A stretch of 7,292 bases of DNA, taken from positions 1 through 7,292 of the forward strand of contig CAMYJM010000118.1 in NCBI GenBank assembly GCA_947258635.1, in the 5' to 3' direction. The notes under the pieces are model-generated. The model worked only from the letters and a program-made list of their open reading frames with translations, was not told where the DNA came from and did no database searches. Position numbers and translations under genes: made by a program. Of this stretch, positions 5,857 through 7,292 are shown in pieces (within the stretch, counting starts at the first letter, position 1; each line of letters opens with the position of its first letter). The DNA is from an uncultured Acidimicrobiaceae bacterium (lineage in GTDB: Bacteria; Actinomycetota; Acidimicrobiia; Spongiisociales; UBA5794).

Positions 5857-6591
5857 ATGATCACGAGAAACCCATCACTCACCGATCAGGTGAAGTCTCA
5901 CATCAAAGAGCGGATCGTCAACGACGAGTTCGCGGACGGCCGGATACCCCCGGAAGCAACGCTGGCCGAGGACCTCGGCGTCAGCCGCACCACCATCCGT
6001 GACGCCCTCGCCAAGCTCGAACACGAGGGGGCCATCTATCGCAAGCAGGGCGCCGGGACGTTCGTCAACAAGGTCGGGCTGCAGATCAAATCGCGGCTCG
6101 AAGAGATCTGGTCATATGAGCAGGTGCTCCAGGATCACGGCTATGCGCCGTCGGTGAAAGTGCTCAGTGACGAGATCCTGGCCGCCGACGCCGAAGTCGC
6201 GGCGGCCCTGAGCCTCGAGGCCGGCGCCGACGTGCTGGCCATCGAGAAGGTGTTTCTCGAAGATGACGAGCCCGTTGTGCTCACCCACAACCGGATCCCG
6301 GCCGCCCTCCTCGAAGACCCGGGGCGGAAGCGGGGGCGGGACGATTTGCCCCTGTACGAGTTCCTCGAGGAGTTCTGCGACCGGCGGCTCATGTACTACG
6401 TGTCGGAGATCGTGCCCGTCGCCTTCGACGCCGACCAGGCCAAGAAGCTCGGCGTCAAGAAGGGGACGGTCGGGATTGCGTTCATCGAACTCGGTTTCGA
6501 TCAGAACAACGAGGCCGTAGTGCACGCCACCTCGTATTTCCGCGACGACCTGTTGCGGTTTCGAATCATCAGAAGGCGGAGCGGGGCGTGA
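5857..6591 (+). CDS. GntR-family transcriptional regulator with UTRA domain (HutC subfamily)
   Basis: 244 residues from the ATG at 5857; a TTG one codon earlier is also in frame, and the ribosome site is weak (CAGAG). Residues ~5-72 are a winged helix-turn-helix: recognition helix region LAEDLGVSRTTIRDAL (36-51) and wing YRKQGAGTFV (61-70), both typical of GntR. Residues ~90-240 match a UTRA effector-binding domain, with the usual AxxLxLxxGxxVLxIEKVFL-like strand around 195-215 of the alignment and a C-terminal Tyr/Arg-rich FRDDLLRFRI. Length is standard. UTRA domains bind small metabolites such as phosphosugars, urocanate or amino-acid derivatives; the ligand here is probably a pathway compound. 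It is divergent from the four-gene operon and followed 34 bases later by the second carbamoyltransferase, so it likely controls both sides. Confidence 0.95.
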   Translation: MITRNPSLTDQVKSHIKERIVNDEFADGRIPPEATLAEDLGVSRTTIRDALAKLEHEGAIYRKQGAGTFVNKVGLQIKSRLEEIWSYEQVLQDHGYAPSVKVLSDEILAADAEVAAALSLEAGADVLAIEKVFLEDDEPVVLTHNRIPAALLEDPGRKRGRDDLPLYEFLEEFCDRRLMYYVSEIVPVAFDADQAKKLGVKKGTVGIAFIELGFDQNNEAVVHATSYFRDDLLRFRIIRRRSGA

Positions 6592-6600
6592 GCGCCAACC

Positions 6601-6611
6601 GTTTGACAAAC
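6601..6611. repeat. Short perfect palindrome before the second carbamoyltransferase
   Basis: GTTTG-A-CAAAC is a perfect 5+1+5 dyad in the 34-base gap between the regulator and the next gene. CGTTTGA at 6600-6606 recurs at 6620-6626, directly over the start codon. It may be a small hairpin or operator, or chance. Confidence 0.2.
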
Positions 6612-6612
6612 C

Positions 6613-6619
6613 AAAGGAG
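6613..6619 (+). promoter_or_regulatory. Ribosome binding site of the second carbamoyltransferase
   Basis: AAAGGAG followed by a six-base spacer and ATG at 6626. It favours this ATG over the TTG one codon earlier and shows that a translation signal is intact despite the downstream stop. Confidence 0.8.
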
Positions 6620-6625
6620 CGTTTG

Positions 6626-7292
6626 ATGCAGACCCATCTGCATGGTCGAGACATGATCACGACCCAGGAGTGGACCAAGGACGAGCTCGACACCGTCATC
6701 GATGTCGCCCTCGACCTCAAGCGGCGCCGCGCCCTCGGCGAGGCGCACCCCTTGCTGGACAACAAGGTCCTGGCGATGTTGTTTTTCTTCTCGAGCACCC
6801 GCACCCGCGCCAGCTTCGAGGCCGGGATGGCCCAGCTCGGTGGCCATGCGATGTTCCTCGATTCCACGACGACGCAGATCGGTCACGGCGACACGTGGAA
6901 GGAGATCGGCGAGATCCTCGGCCGGTACAACGACGGAATCGCCATTCGCAACGTCGACTGGGACATCGGCAACAAGTACATCCGGGCCGTCGCCGAAGCC
7001 AGCCGGACCCCCGTGCTCAACATGCAGTGCGATTGGTACCACCCCTTCCAGGCACTCGCCGATTTGCTGACCGTCATCGAGCAGAAGGGGGACCTCCGCT
7101 AGCTGCCGTTCAACATGAGCTACGCGTATGCGGCCAGTTACCAGAAGCCCGTGAGCGTTCCCGTGAGCGTCATCCTGTTGATGACCCGTTACGGCGCCAA
7201 CGTGCGGCTGACCCGTCCGCCCGAGTTCAAGCTCTTTCCCGAAGTCATCGCCCAGGCCGAGGAGAATGCCAAGAAGGCTCACGGCAGCTTTG
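6626..7292 (+). pseudogene. YgeW-like (knotted-type) carbamoyltransferase interrupted by an in-frame TAG; 3' end off window
   Basis: The first 158 codons encode a carbamoyltransferase N-terminal domain: LHGRDMITTQEWT (5-17), FSSTRTR (55-61, carbamoyl-phosphate binding), IGHGDTWKEI (85-94), GIAIRN (104-109), and CDWYHPFQALADL (135-147), where HPFQ replaces the common HPTQ/HPCQ but keeps His and Gln. TAG at 7100-7102 follows GDLR. The same frame then continues for 63 codons with family sequence (FNMSYAYAASYQKPVSVP, ILLMTRYGANV, PPEFKLFPEV, ENAKKAHGSF) to the window end. By recollection this aligns well to E. coli YgeW (KGKKIAMTWAYSPSYGKPLS), the TAG falling about where KGKK begins. The frame is the same on both sides, so this is a nonsense change, not a frameshift. 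If real, the product lacks the second domain and is dead. A sequencing error or suppression are alternatives. Intact, it would transfer or phosphorolyse carbamoyl groups, possibly of an ureido-amino acid. Confidence 0.85.

Noticed and set aside
6603..6608. Perfect TTGACA as a -35 box for the YgeW-like gene
   Set aside because: A matching -10 would fall on or after the start codon and the sequence there (ATGCAG) is not -10-like.
7100..7102. Amber codon as programmed amino-acid insertion (pyrrolysine-type or reassigned TAG)
   Set aside because: TAG ends carbamate kinase and the 485-aa PLP gene at normal positions, carbamoyltransferases are not known pyrrolysine proteins, and no supporting signal is visible. 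Kept only as a remote option.
6112..7282. Minus-strand open frames (6112-6867 and 6569-7282) opposite the regulator and the YgeW-like gene
   Set aside because: They lie antisense to genes with recognisable domains and show no family motifs. The second spans the interrupted gene but is better explained as its shadow.
1..7292. Mobile elements, CRISPR arrays, tRNA or rRNA
   Set aside because: No transposase or integrase motifs, regularly spaced repeats, cloverleaf or rRNA-like sequence found on either strand.

Overview
The window is high-GC DNA from a free-living bacterium. The GC-rich codon use, the general protein style and the Ala-rich secreted protein suggest an actinobacterial-type genome, but no rRNA or marker gene is present to fix the lineage. 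No mobile element, CRISPR array or tRNA was seen.

Layout. Bases 1-1116 are a loosely packed flank: the start of a probable small membrane protein running off the left edge (minus strand), a small secreted protein of unknown function (444-893, minus), and a 220-base non-coding stretch (about 900-1116) unusually rich in perfect dyads. Those dyads include mutually exclusive stems and a hairpin with a T-run. Bases 1117-5778 hold a tight four-gene minus-strand operon, in order of transcription: an aspartate/ornithine carbamoyltransferase-fold enzyme, a carbamate kinase (1-base stop/start overlap), a zinc-ribbon threonine-synthase-like PLP enzyme, and a second, unusual 485-residue PLP enzyme (8-base overlap). 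Divergent from it, on the plus strand, are a GntR/UTRA (HutC-type) regulator and, 34 bases later, a second carbamoyltransferase resembling E. coli YgeW. That gene is interrupted by an in-frame TAG after 158 codons, and the same frame then stays open and family-like to the window end.

How they may work together. Two transcarbamoylases plus carbamate kinase, with no pyrimidine or arginine biosynthesis genes nearby, suggest catabolic carbamoyl transfer: a carbamoylated (ureido) compound is phosphorolysed to an amine and carbamoyl phosphate, and carbamate kinase then makes ATP, ammonia and CO2. The two fold-type II PLP enzymes could deaminate the released amino acid. The first carbamoyltransferase keeps the carbamoyl-phosphate motifs but appears to lack the E. 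coli PyrB aspartate-binding Arg229 and the 80s-loop Lys84, which argues against a PyrB role. The grouping recalls the E. coli ygeW-ygeX-yqeA set. The substrate is unknown. The 78-base divergent intergenic region can be read as two face-to-face promoters with superimposed -10 elements and -35 elements lying in the arms of an inverted repeat, a good layout for co-control by the GntR protein.
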